Below, in pieces: positions 1-5,997 of a DNA stretch of 10,956 bases. The notes beneath the pieces are model-generated. The model was not told the origin of the DNA, did no database searches, and saw only the letters and a program-made list of their open reading frames with translations. Position 1 is the stretch's first letter. Every line of letters begins with the position of its first letter. Both the position numbers and the translations under genes were made by a program. The DNA is from UBA9337 sp036584565 (GTDB lineage Bacteria > Patescibacteriota > Minisyncoccia > Moranbacterales > UBA9337): the NCBI GenBank assembly GCA_036584565.1, contig JAZHDF010000083.1, forward strand, positions 1-10,956, given 5' to 3'.

Positions 1-56
1 CCGGCCAGAAGCCCGCGCGACGCCGGGTCCAGGCCGGAAAAAGGTTCGTCCAGCAC
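1..56 (-). pseudogene. ABC transporter ATPase fragment (Walker B/D-loop), truncated, GC-rich
   Basis: Read on the minus strand from base 56 to base 1, the frame gives VLDEPFSGLDPASRGLLA, which is the classic Walker B aspartate and catalytic glutamate followed by the D-loop of an ABC transporter nucleotide-binding subunit. The codon directly before it (59-57) is TAA. None of the protein's earlier parts (Walker A, Q-loop, signature motif) is present, because the DNA beyond base 57 is AT-rich and non-coding. The fragment is about 70% G+C with GC-rich third positions, unlike everything else in the window. It continues off the left edge. It is either a foreign piece joined at a contig end or a real recombination remnant; an assembly chimera is the simpler reading. 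Confidence 0.7.
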
Positions 57-167
57 TTAAAATACAAATAATTTTTAATCTGTTTTTATCGGAGATAACT
101 CTTAGAAAATTATAAACTTCGGAGATCTGCTTCTTATCTCTTCTATTTTTTTCCGAAAAATCAAAAT

Positions 168-205
168 TCATAAAATAAAAACATACTAATTTATATTAGT
201 ATGTT
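168..205 (-). terminator. Rho-independent terminator after the MsrQ-like gene
   Basis: On the minus strand an 11-bp perfect stem (AACATACTAAT pairing with ATTAGTATGTT, bases 205-195 and 190-180) closes a 4-base loop and runs directly into a T-rich tail (TTTTATTTTA, 180-171). It lies about 70 bases past the stop of the MsrQ-like gene and would end the ferredoxin/MsrQ transcript. The stem is AT-rich, so efficiency is uncertain. I see no gene or other clear element in the rest of the 58-272 spacer. Confidence 0.75.
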
Positions 206-272
206 AACATCTTGGGGATAAAGTGTCAAAATATCATCAACTTCAAATATCCGAAACCGTCTTTAAATAATT

Positions 273-776
273 CTATCTGTCAACGGGCGTACAATTTAAA
301 GACTTAAGACATTTTTTCCTCGCCCAGATCCACAATATCACCCACCCGAGAATCGGCAACAATCCGGCCAACCATTGACCCCTGACCAAGGCCACATGAA
401 TTCCGGTAAAAACAAAAGTCGGATAAGAGAACATTTGCCAAGTCTTCCATCTTCTTCCAAGAATTTTTTGTGAAAAAGTATTGGAAGTTACCAGAGGAAA
501 AAACATCGCCAAGGCGGCCAAACTTCCCCAAAATAAAGAATTATCCCAAAGCCAAAAATTCGGATTGGAAAAATATTCCCTCCATAATCCCGAATTGCTT
601 AAAAATATAACTGCGTGCAAAAAAGCGCTTATTCCGCAGATTATCCCCAAATGTTTTCGATAAGGTAGCTTTTGCAAGAGAAATTTGTTATCGGTTATCT
701 GGGCCAACGGTCGCCAATACAAAATTATAATCAATAAAAACCAACTCAACTTGGCAAAAAATAAATGTATTTCCAT
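273..776 (-). CDS. MsrQ/YedZ-like ferric-reductase-type haem membrane protein
   Basis: A 167-residue integral membrane protein with about five predicted helices (near 5-22, 43-61, 77-97, 112-132, 135-152). It matches the ferric-reductase-like transmembrane family, closest to MsrQ (YedZ), the haem b membrane partner that passes electrons to the periplasmic reductase MsrP. The second helix has the family pattern R-x-x-LG followed by LH (His54), and the fourth helix follows a GRRW turn and carries His127. MsrQ, as I recall it, has three conserved haem-ligand histidines (E. coli 91, 151, 164). The spacing here is identical (54, 114, 127), but position 114 is Gln. No MsrP gene is in the window; the upstream neighbour in the same direction is a ferredoxin lipoprotein 79 bases away. 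The protein is slightly short for the family. The ATG has no Shine-Dalgarno. The family call is firm; the electron donor and acceptor are unknown. Confidence 0.82.
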   Translation of the reverse strand: MEIHLFFAKLSWFLLIIILYWRPLAQITDNKFLLQKLPYRKHLGIICGISAFLHAVIFLSNSGLWREYFSNPNFWLWDNSLFWGSLAALAMFFPLVTSNTFSQKILGRRWKTWQMFSYPTFVFTGIHVALVRGQWLAGLLPILGWVILWIWARKKCLKSLNCTPVDR

Positions 777-803
777 AAATTATCGAGCGATATTAAATTT
801 ATC

Positions 804-829
804 TTCCGAAAAAGGATTCTTTTTCGGGA
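804..829 (-). other. Intercistronic hairpin between ferredoxin and MsrQ-like genes
   Basis: CCGAAAAAG (806-814) pairs perfectly with CTTTTTCGG (819-827) across a 4-base loop, and the stem extends through a G/T wobble and a further A/T pair. It sits in the 79-base gap between the two genes. Neither strand has a T-run after the stem, so it does not look like an intrinsic terminator; a transcript-stability or processing element is possible. Confidence 0.5.
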
Positions 830-855
830 AATAGACATCCCTTTTAAATAAAAGA

Positions 856-1188
856 TTATTGAGTAATAGCGCCAACCGGACAACTCTCCACTGCCCGGGT
901 CACTTCCGCTTGATTGATTATCTCGGTTGATTTTACTTGCGCTTTACGGACTTGAGGACTCATCTCAAAATTATCAGGCGCCACTCTGACACACTTTCCG
1001 CAACCGATACACTTGTTTTGATCGATCGCCAATTTATCGTTTTTGACAATGTTGATTTCCGCTTTTTCCTGATCGACAACGCTTCCGGTTTTTGAAGTAT
1101 CATCAACTTTTCCACCGTCGCAACCGGCCAAAAATCCCAAAGAAAACACGCCCAATAATCCGCAAAAAACACCTTTATTCTTTTTCAT
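856..1188 (-). CDS. Lipoprotein with a single [4Fe-4S] ferredoxin domain
   Basis: A 110-residue protein made of a lipoprotein signal (basic MKKNK start, hydrophobic stretch, LAGC lipobox with Cys23 as the predicted lipidated residue), a polar linker (24-50) and a small ferredoxin domain (51-110). The cluster ligands are Cys60, Cys63 and Cys66 (CIGCGKC) with Cys103 in SCPVGAI. This is the single-cluster pattern of monocluster bacterial ferredoxins that shuttle low-potential electrons. Such ferredoxins are normally cytoplasmic, so export and membrane anchoring is unusual: the cluster would face outside. The next gene in the same direction is an MsrQ-like haem membrane protein, a plausible redox partner. 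The ATG lies 7 bases after a TATAAT with no Shine-Dalgarno, so the message may be leaderless. The domain and lipobox are clear; the electron path is inference. Confidence 0.92.
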   Translation of the reverse strand: MKKNKGVFCGLLGVFSLGFLAGCDGGKVDDTSKTGSVVDQEKAEINIVKNDKLAIDQNKCIGCGKCVRVAPDNFEMSPQVRKAQVKSTEIINQAEVTRAVESCPVGAITQ

Positions 1189-1195
1189 ATTTTTT

Positions 1196-1201
1196 ATTAT
1201 A
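1196..1201 (-). promoter_or_regulatory. -10 box directly before the ferredoxin gene (possible leaderless start)
   Basis: A perfect TATAAT on the minus strand ends 7 bases before the ferredoxin ATG, which puts the expected transcription start at or next to the start codon. No convincing -35 hexamer lies 16-18 bases upstream, and AT-rich DNA makes chance TATAAT common, so this is tentative. Confidence 0.4.
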
Positions 1202-1280
1202 TTAAAGTTATTCCCAATTTATATTGAGTGAAACCCGCTTCTATAATCGGATAATTAATATATATTTGGATATTAAAATC

Positions 1281-1916
1281 TCAACTCTTACTACGCTTAT
1301 TTTCGTTTTTTTGTTTCAAAACCGGACACAAATTTATTTTCTCCAATTCAATAATCAGATTTTCCAAATCGTTCCGCAGAGGATTGGATTTCCATTTTCG
1401 GACAATTATCCTCATTACTTGGAGATAATTTTCAATTACCTTTTCTTTGCCTCCGCCGAAACGACTGAAAGTCTCCTCTCCATGAACAATATAATCGTCT
1501 ATCAACTCTACCACATTACCGATCACATCGGCCGATTTTACCAAAAGAGAGTCGTGGTTAAATTTAAGGATTTTTTCTCGAGCTCTTTTTTTTCTTTCCG
1601 CCCAAATATGGCAATCCTTGTCCTCGCTGACACTTTTGACTATTTGCATAACCTTTTCTCCGAATCTTTCTTTGAGCATTTTTTCATCCACTTTCTTTTC
1701 CTCAATACTGTCTTCAATCGTGTCGTGTAAAATTCCGGCAATTATCAAATCTTCCTCGGCTCCCGCCATCGCCAAAATTGTTCCCACTGTCATCGGATGA
1801 GTGATGTAAGCCACATCTTTGCCTTTTCTCTTTTGCTTTTGGTAAATTTCGTGAGTTTTGATAGAGAAACGGATAGCGTTTTTTACTCTGAGGGTATAAA
1901 TTATTTTTTTCTTCAT
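1281..1916 (-). CDS. HD-domain (p)ppGpp hydrolase-like protein (SpoT/MESH1 type)
   Basis: A small HD-superfamily metal-dependent phosphohydrolase resembling the hydrolase half of RelA/SpoT and stand-alone small alarmone hydrolases (MESH1). Numbering from a TTG at 1925, the metal and active-site residues are His43 (ITHP), His67-Asp68 with Glu71-Asp72 (GILHDTIED) and Asp133 with Asn137 (SADVIGNV), the order and spacing seen in SpoT. There is no synthetase or TGS/ACT domain. The expected role is cytosolic removal of the 3' pyrophosphate from (p)ppGpp. I chose the ATG at 1916 because a GGA lies just before it; the in-frame TTG at 1925 would add three residues. The gene follows the subtilase stop by 23 bases and is probably the last gene of the glycosyltransferase-subtilase operon. 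It ends in TGA. Another nucleotide substrate is possible. Confidence 0.85.
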   Translation of the reverse strand: MKKKIIYTLRVKNAIRFSIKTHEIYQKQKRKGKDVAYITHPMTVGTILAMAGAEEDLIIAGILHDTIEDSIEEKKVDEKMLKERFGEKVMQIVKSVSEDKDCHIWAERKKRAREKILKFNHDSLLVKSADVIGNVVELIDDYIVHGEETFSRFGGGKEKVIENYLQVMRIIVRKWKSNPLRNDLENLIIELEKINLCPVLKQKNENKRSKS

Positions 1917-1939
1917 ATTTTCCAAGTCTCAAAAAAAAT

Positions 1940-3676
1940 CTAAGACATAATAAGATAAATAAATTGCAAAATTATCAATCCGCTTAAAGCGGTCACCACC
2001 CCGACAATCGACCATTTCATATTTCGCTTGGCTGTTTCTATCATATTTTGATCTCCGGCTGAAATCAAATATTGAATTCCGGAGATTACAAAAGTTATGA
2101 TAGCGATAAATCCGATCACGCCCAGCAACCAAAGCATTACTTTTCTCAAAACCTCCAAAAGAGGATTGTCGCCGGCGGGAGAATGAAGTCCCAGCAAGGA
2201 AGATGAGGGCATACAAATCCCGCCTTCCATAGCAAAACCGGTAGCGCAGCCGTCCGCGTTTGCGCTATCGATGTCGCTTGAATCCGCATTCGGGTCTCCG
2301 CCTCCCAAAGGATTATCCCAAAAATTGGTATCGGTCTCTCCGTCCGGAATTCCGTCTCCATCAATATCGGCCGCCAAAATTCCCTCTAGGCCGTCTTGTG
2401 TATTTACCATATCGCCGATTTTTCCGCAACCGCCGACATCTTGAGACATCATACTCTCGCAAAGCGCCAAAGATTCAAACCCGCAAAGCTGAAAAGCGTG
2501 GGATTTGTAACAATACTCCTGTTCTTCAAAACCGATATCATCCAAAGCATCGATAAACTCATTGAATCGGCCGGAGTTTAAATAATAGCCTTCGATATAA
2601 TTTTCTTCTTTTTTCGGATCATAGTACACCGGTCCGCCCAGTAACTGAGCAGAAATTACTTTACCGTCTGAATTATTTAACAAAAATCCATAATTTTTCT
2701 TAATAAATTCCGCTCGATCAATATTAATACTACTAACACTACCGAATCGCTTCCCCGCTTCTTGATTTAATCCTTCAATTATTTCATCTTGCGAAAGCTG
2801 ACCATCTCCATCCAAGTCATATCTTGAAGGATCTCCGGTTTTTTTTAATACATAGGCATCCGCCGCAACTACTGGAGCGGCAAAAGAAGTTCCGTAAGCA
2901 TCACTTCCGTCAGGATATCGCAAGGAAGTACGGGCCGTAAAATCCAGCCTAGTATCACCCACTCCCTGAGTATAAGTGGTCGGATGCCCGGTCGCATCAT
3001 GAGCTCCGACGGCGATAGTGTTTTTACTGCTAGCTGGGTGTGATATAACCGGATTATTTCCATAATCATCATTGCCGGAAGCTGCCACAATGGTACTTCC
3101 TTTATTTCTCGCATACTGAAGAGCGCTCTCAATTTCATTTTTATATTCCCTTATCTTATTTATATCAGCTTCATTTTTATAGAGTGCCTCATCAGGAATA
3201 CCCATACTTATATTAATCACATCCGCTCCCTGATCGGCCGCATAACGAATGCCGCGCGCAATCGCGTTAGCATCCCCCATCCAATTATCATTGGGAGAAG
3301 TTTTAATCAATAAAATATTGGGATAAAGATCTTTTTTATCACCCAGCTGGGTTGTTATCTCATTCATTAAAGACTGCGCAACAATGGTTCCGTGTGAATT
3401 GTATTTTTCTTCCAATCCCGGATTAGGATCGGAATAAAGCTTCTCATTGACAGGATCACTCGAACTTTGCGTATAGGCATTATATGTTGATATATGAAAT
3501 CCGGTCAAAATAGCTTGTATTTCCGAATTAATCCGAGAATCATCAACTAAATAAAAATTACTATTTATAACCGCCACTGTTCCCTTTTTCACCCCATGAC
3601 AATAATCTCCGCCCCAAAACAAACCGCCCAAAAAACTTAAACCCAAAATAATCAGAACTAATTTTTTTTTCTTCAT
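1940..3676 (-). CDS. Membrane-anchored S8 subtilisin-like protease with EF-hand and C-terminal pilin-like (TrbC/VirB2) double helix
   Basis: 578 residues. Order: signal/anchor helix (6-22); subtilase domain from about 31, with His95 (NSHGT), oxyanion Asn202 (AASGN) and nucleophile Ser264 (GTSFAAP); a canonical EF-hand calcium loop (287-298, DLDGDGQLSQDE); a middle region; a cysteine-bearing stretch (Cys389, 398, 406, 417, 477, 488) with a second Asp-rich calcium-type loop (437-449); and two helices (about 513-535, 555-576) joined by a short polar turn with GIQYLISAGD. The last part resembles the T4SS-pilin/TrbC-VirB2-like module common in CPR bacteria. The position of the catalytic Asp (VAVIN) is Asn38 (codon AAT), and no I9 propeptide fits between the signal and the catalytic strand. 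It may be an outward-facing protease, a weak one, or a non-catalytic binding protein. It lies 31 bases after the GT4 gene, probably in one operon. No Shine-Dalgarno. Confidence 0.93.
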   Translation of the reverse strand: MKKKKLVLIILGLSFLGGLFWGGDYCHGVKKGTVAVINSNFYLVDDSRINSEIQAILTGFHISTYNAYTQSSSDPVNEKLYSDPNPGLEEKYNSHGTIVAQSLMNEITTQLGDKKDLYPNILLIKTSPNDNWMGDANAIARGIRYAADQGADVINISMGIPDEALYKNEADINKIREYKNEIESALQYARNKGSTIVAASGNDDYGNNPVISHPASSKNTIAVGAHDATGHPTTYTQGVGDTRLDFTARTSLRYPDGSDAYGTSFAAPVVAADAYVLKKTGDPSRYDLDGDGQLSQDEIIEGLNQEAGKRFGSVSSINIDRAEFIKKNYGFLLNNSDGKVISAQLLGGPVYYDPKKEENYIEGYYLNSGRFNEFIDALDDIGFEEQEYCYKSHAFQLCGFESLALCESMMSQDVGGCGKIGDMVNTQDGLEGILAADIDGDGIPDGETDTNFWDNPLGGGDPNADSSDIDSANADGCATGFAMEGGICMPSSSLLGLHSPAGDNPLLEVLRKVMLWLLGVIGFIAIITFVISGIQYLISAGDQNMIETAKRNMKWSIVGVVTALSGLIILQFIYLIMS

Positions 3677-3707
3677 TTTGTTTTTATTTAAATTTTAGCA
3701 AAAAATT

Positions 3708-4811
3708 TTATTTTTCAAGCTTGTTCTTTTCTCCTGAAATATTTTTAATCTCCTCCAAGTAGCGCCGGACGATAATCTCCCAACTATAATTATCTTTTAC
3801 AAACTCCCGCGCCTGTTTACCGAAGTTTTTTAACTCGGACTTGTTTTCAAAAAGTTTGTTTATTTTTTCAATATACGCTGTTGAGTTTTCCGGCTCGACC
3901 AAAAAGCCGTTTTGACCTTCTTTGATGGCATCTTTTAAGCCCTCCAGATCGGAAGCCAAAACGGGAATCTCACAAGCCCCCGCTTCAATCACCGAAATCC
4001 CGAAGCCTTCCATATCTCCATTTATTCTAATATTGGGTTGGACAAACAAATCGCAAGTGGAAAAAAGCATATCCCTAACCTCATCCTCGACATAACCCAG
4101 GGTAAAAACTCTGTTTTCCAATTTTTTTTCTTTGACAGCCGATAAAATATTTTCTTTATCCGGTCCGTTGCCGGCCACCACATAAATAAAATCCTCCGCC
4201 AATTGAGGCATTACATTTCTGACAAACCAGGCCACTCCCTTTCTCCTAGCCAAACGTCCGGAAGTAAGCAGGACATTTTTACTTTCGGTTTTTTGCTCCA
4301 ATAAATTATCCAATTTATCCCGATTAAAATTATTTACATATTTATCCACATCCACTCCGTTGGGAATAAAAATCATTTTTTCCTCGGGGATCCCTCTTTT
4401 TATTCCCACCCTGATTGTCTCATTACCCACCGCGATTAATTTGTCCAACTTGGGAATAAAAAATTGCACCCAAAATTTTTGATAAAATCTAATCTTCCAA
4501 GTCAAATCCAAACCGTGCGCCACCGCTATGACCGGTTTGCGATTTATTTTTTTGACCAACCAGCCGGCCGGCGCCAAAAGCGCGCTGCCCAAAACCAATA
4601 CATCGCAATCCTTCATCGACCAAACCGCTCGCAACACACAGCACGGCAAAAAAATCGGCAAAAGTTTCCGGTTTCGATTGGCTATTAATTTTACTTCGGC
4701 AAATTTGGAAAGCCAACTATAAAGCTCGTAATTTTGAGATTCCACTCCGCCCACGACCGGCGGAAAAGAATGAGAAATAAAAAGAATTTTTAGTTTTTTT
4801 TCTGCTTGCAT
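3708..4811 (-). CDS. GT4-family (GT-B fold) glycosyltransferase
   Basis: 367 residues, the usual length for a retaining GT4 glycosyltransferase of the WaaG/PimB type. The N-terminal Rossmann domain has the glycine turn PPVVGGVE (17-24), and AHGLDLTWK (98-106) and IPNGVD (149-154) follow in their family positions. The C-terminal domain has SGRLARRKG (184-192), VVAGNGP (211-217) and the sugar-nucleotide-binding E-x7-E pair, Glu268 and Glu276 (EGFGISVIE). It should transfer a sugar from a nucleotide donor to a lipid or glycan acceptor on the cytoplasmic side of the membrane; donor and acceptor cannot be read from the sequence. The start codon is 3 bases after the stop of the GT2 gene, so the two are almost certainly cotranscribed and probably translationally coupled. 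No signal peptide or membrane helix. Confidence 0.95.
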   Translation of the reverse strand: MQAEKKLKILFISHSFPPVVGGVESQNYELYSWLSKFAEVKLIANRNRKLLPIFLPCCVLRAVWSMKDCDVLVLGSALLAPAGWLVKKINRKPVIAVAHGLDLTWKIRFYQKFWVQFFIPKLDKLIAVGNETIRVGIKRGIPEEKMIFIPNGVDVDKYVNNFNRDKLDNLLEQKTESKNVLLTSGRLARRKGVAWFVRNVMPQLAEDFIYVVAGNGPDKENILSAVKEKKLENRVFTLGYVEDEVRDMLFSTCDLFVQPNIRINGDMEGFGISVIEAGACEIPVLASDLEGLKDAIKEGQNGFLVEPENSTAYIEKINKLFENKSELKNFGKQAREFVKDNYSWEIIVRRYLEEIKNISGEKNKLEK

Positions 4812-4814
4812 AAT

Positions 4815-5765
4815 TTATTTCTTATAGCGCCATTTGCGCAAAGTATGGGCTTGATCTTCAATGAGCTTGCGAGCGGATTTGATCATATCGGCGATAAAAG
4901 CGAAAATTAAAAATTGAATACCGACAATCAAAAGCGTAATAGCCATCAAAAGAATATTGCGATAAGGAGTAATTTTTAAGTCATGCAAATACATCACCAA
5001 AAAATAAACAAAGAAACACACCGAGCCGAAAAGCATCACCAAGGCCGGAAAGCCGAAAAATTTCATCGGTCGGACATCTCGCACCGCCTCCAAAATTATA
5101 TGAAAACTGTTGCTGACATAATTAAAAATGCTTTTTACTACCCGGGATTTCCGGCCGGCAAAATAAGTAACGGTTACGGGCACCCATTTCAATTTCAAAT
5201 TTTTACCGATTGCATCGATAATCGTTTCTTGAGTATAAGTAAATCCCGGCACGATATTTAATTTTATTAAAGTTTCTCGACTATAAGCCCTGAAACCGCA
5301 AGTCAAATCATCAATCTTGTGACCCAAAAATCCCCCGATGATTTTGGCCGCCAATAAATTCAGGTAATACTTCATCTTGGGCATATCTTTGGCCTCCTTG
5401 TGCCCGAAACGACTGGCGCTCACCATATCGGCCTCATTGTTCAAAATCGGCGCAATAAGTTTTTCAATATCGTTGGGATCGAACTGACCGTCCGCATCCA
5501 TATTGACCATTATATCCGCCCCGTTATCCAAAGCGTGCTCGGTTGCGTTTTTAAAGGTAATTCCTATGCCGCGATTAACTCCGTTAGAATAGACAAAATC
5601 CGCTCCGGCCTCTTTGGAAATTTTTACCGTATCATCTCTGGAGCCGTCGTCTGTCACTTGGACAAAAACTTCATCTACGCCTTTGATTGCTCGGGGAATC
5701 CTCTTGATGGTTTCCCCTATTTTTTCCGCCTCGTTAAAAGCCGGTAAATTTATTATCAATCTCAT
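4815..5765 (-). CDS. GT2-family glycosyltransferase, DPM1/GtrB-like, with two C-terminal membrane helices
   Basis: 316 residues. An N-terminal GT-A domain (1-225) has LPAFNEAEKI (7-16), TDDGSRDDT (38-46) and the metal-binding DxD in NMDADGQFDP (88-97, Asp90 and Asp92), then the acceptor-side CGFRAYSRE (156-164). Two hydrophobic helices follow (about 237-259 and 270-293) with a basic tail. This is the layout of polyprenyl-phosphate glycosyltransferases such as DPM1 and GtrB, which load a sugar from a nucleotide donor onto undecaprenyl or dolichyl phosphate. The lipid-linked sugar would feed surface glycan assembly. It is the first gene behind the promoter at 5799-5827, and the GT4 gene begins 3 bases after its stop. 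The exact sugar is unknown. No Shine-Dalgarno before the ATG. Confidence 0.93.
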   Translation of the reverse strand: MRLIINLPAFNEAEKIGETIKRIPRAIKGVDEVFVQVTDDGSRDDTVKISKEAGADFVYSNGVNRGIGITFKNATEHALDNGADIMVNMDADGQFDPNDIEKLIAPILNNEADMVSASRFGHKEAKDMPKMKYYLNLLAAKIIGGFLGHKIDDLTCGFRAYSRETLIKLNIVPGFTYTQETIIDAIGKNLKLKWVPVTVTYFAGRKSRVVKSIFNYVSNSFHIILEAVRDVRPMKFFGFPALVMLFGSVCFFVYFLVMYLHDLKITPYRNILLMAITLLIVGIQFLIFAFIADMIKSARKLIEDQAHTLRKWRYKK

Positions 5766-5798
5766 ATTTTATAAATCAGTTAATTTTTAGTTATTTTA

Positions 5799-5827
5799 AG
5801 TATAGTCTAAACCCGGACAAATTTCAA
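5799..5827 (-). promoter_or_regulatory. Sigma70-type promoter for the GT2-GT4-subtilase-HD operon
   Basis: On the minus strand, TTGAAA (5827-5822) and TATACT (5804-5799) are separated by exactly 17 bases, each one or two bases from consensus. The predicted start is near 5792, leaving a leader of roughly 26 bases before the GT2 start codon at 5765. It lies immediately downstream of the dehydrogenase gene's terminator, which supports a fresh transcription unit. Confidence 0.72.
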
Positions 5828-5829
5828 CA

Positions 5830-5866
5830 ACAAAAACAGCCGGCAATCATTAAATGATAACCGGCC
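5830..5866 (-). terminator. Rho-independent terminator after the nucleotide-sugar dehydrogenase
   Basis: On the minus strand GCCGG (5865-5861) pairs with CCGGC (5843-5839) and ATCAT with ATGAT inside, with one wobble and one mismatch between the two helices and a 3-base loop. It is followed by TGTTTTTG. It lies about 130 bases past the dehydrogenase stop and abuts the next promoter's -35 box. I see no gene in the 5867-5997 stretch. Confidence 0.78.
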
Positions 5867-5997
5867 ATCATCAAACTAATCCCGAAAAAGATCTGTGATT
5901 TAAGATTTATAAAAGATGAATTTCCGATAAAAACCTCCCAGAAAAAATCTCCGTTCATAAATCCAATGGCAAGAAAATTTTAAATACAGAATCACCC

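Noticed and set aside
1230..1280. AT-rich dyads downstream of the HD gene as a terminator
   Set aside because: The pairing is short and imperfect and lacks a T-run; the end of that operon is not visible with confidence.
1224..1730. A 168-codon plus-strand ORF opposite the HD-domain gene
   Set aside because: It is Phe/Leu-rich antisense of a gene with clear catalytic motifs and has no recognisable domain or start signal.
1917..1925. TTG start for the HD-domain protein, adding three residues
   Set aside because: The ATG at 1916 has a GGA just upstream and is the commoner codon; the TTG cannot be excluded.
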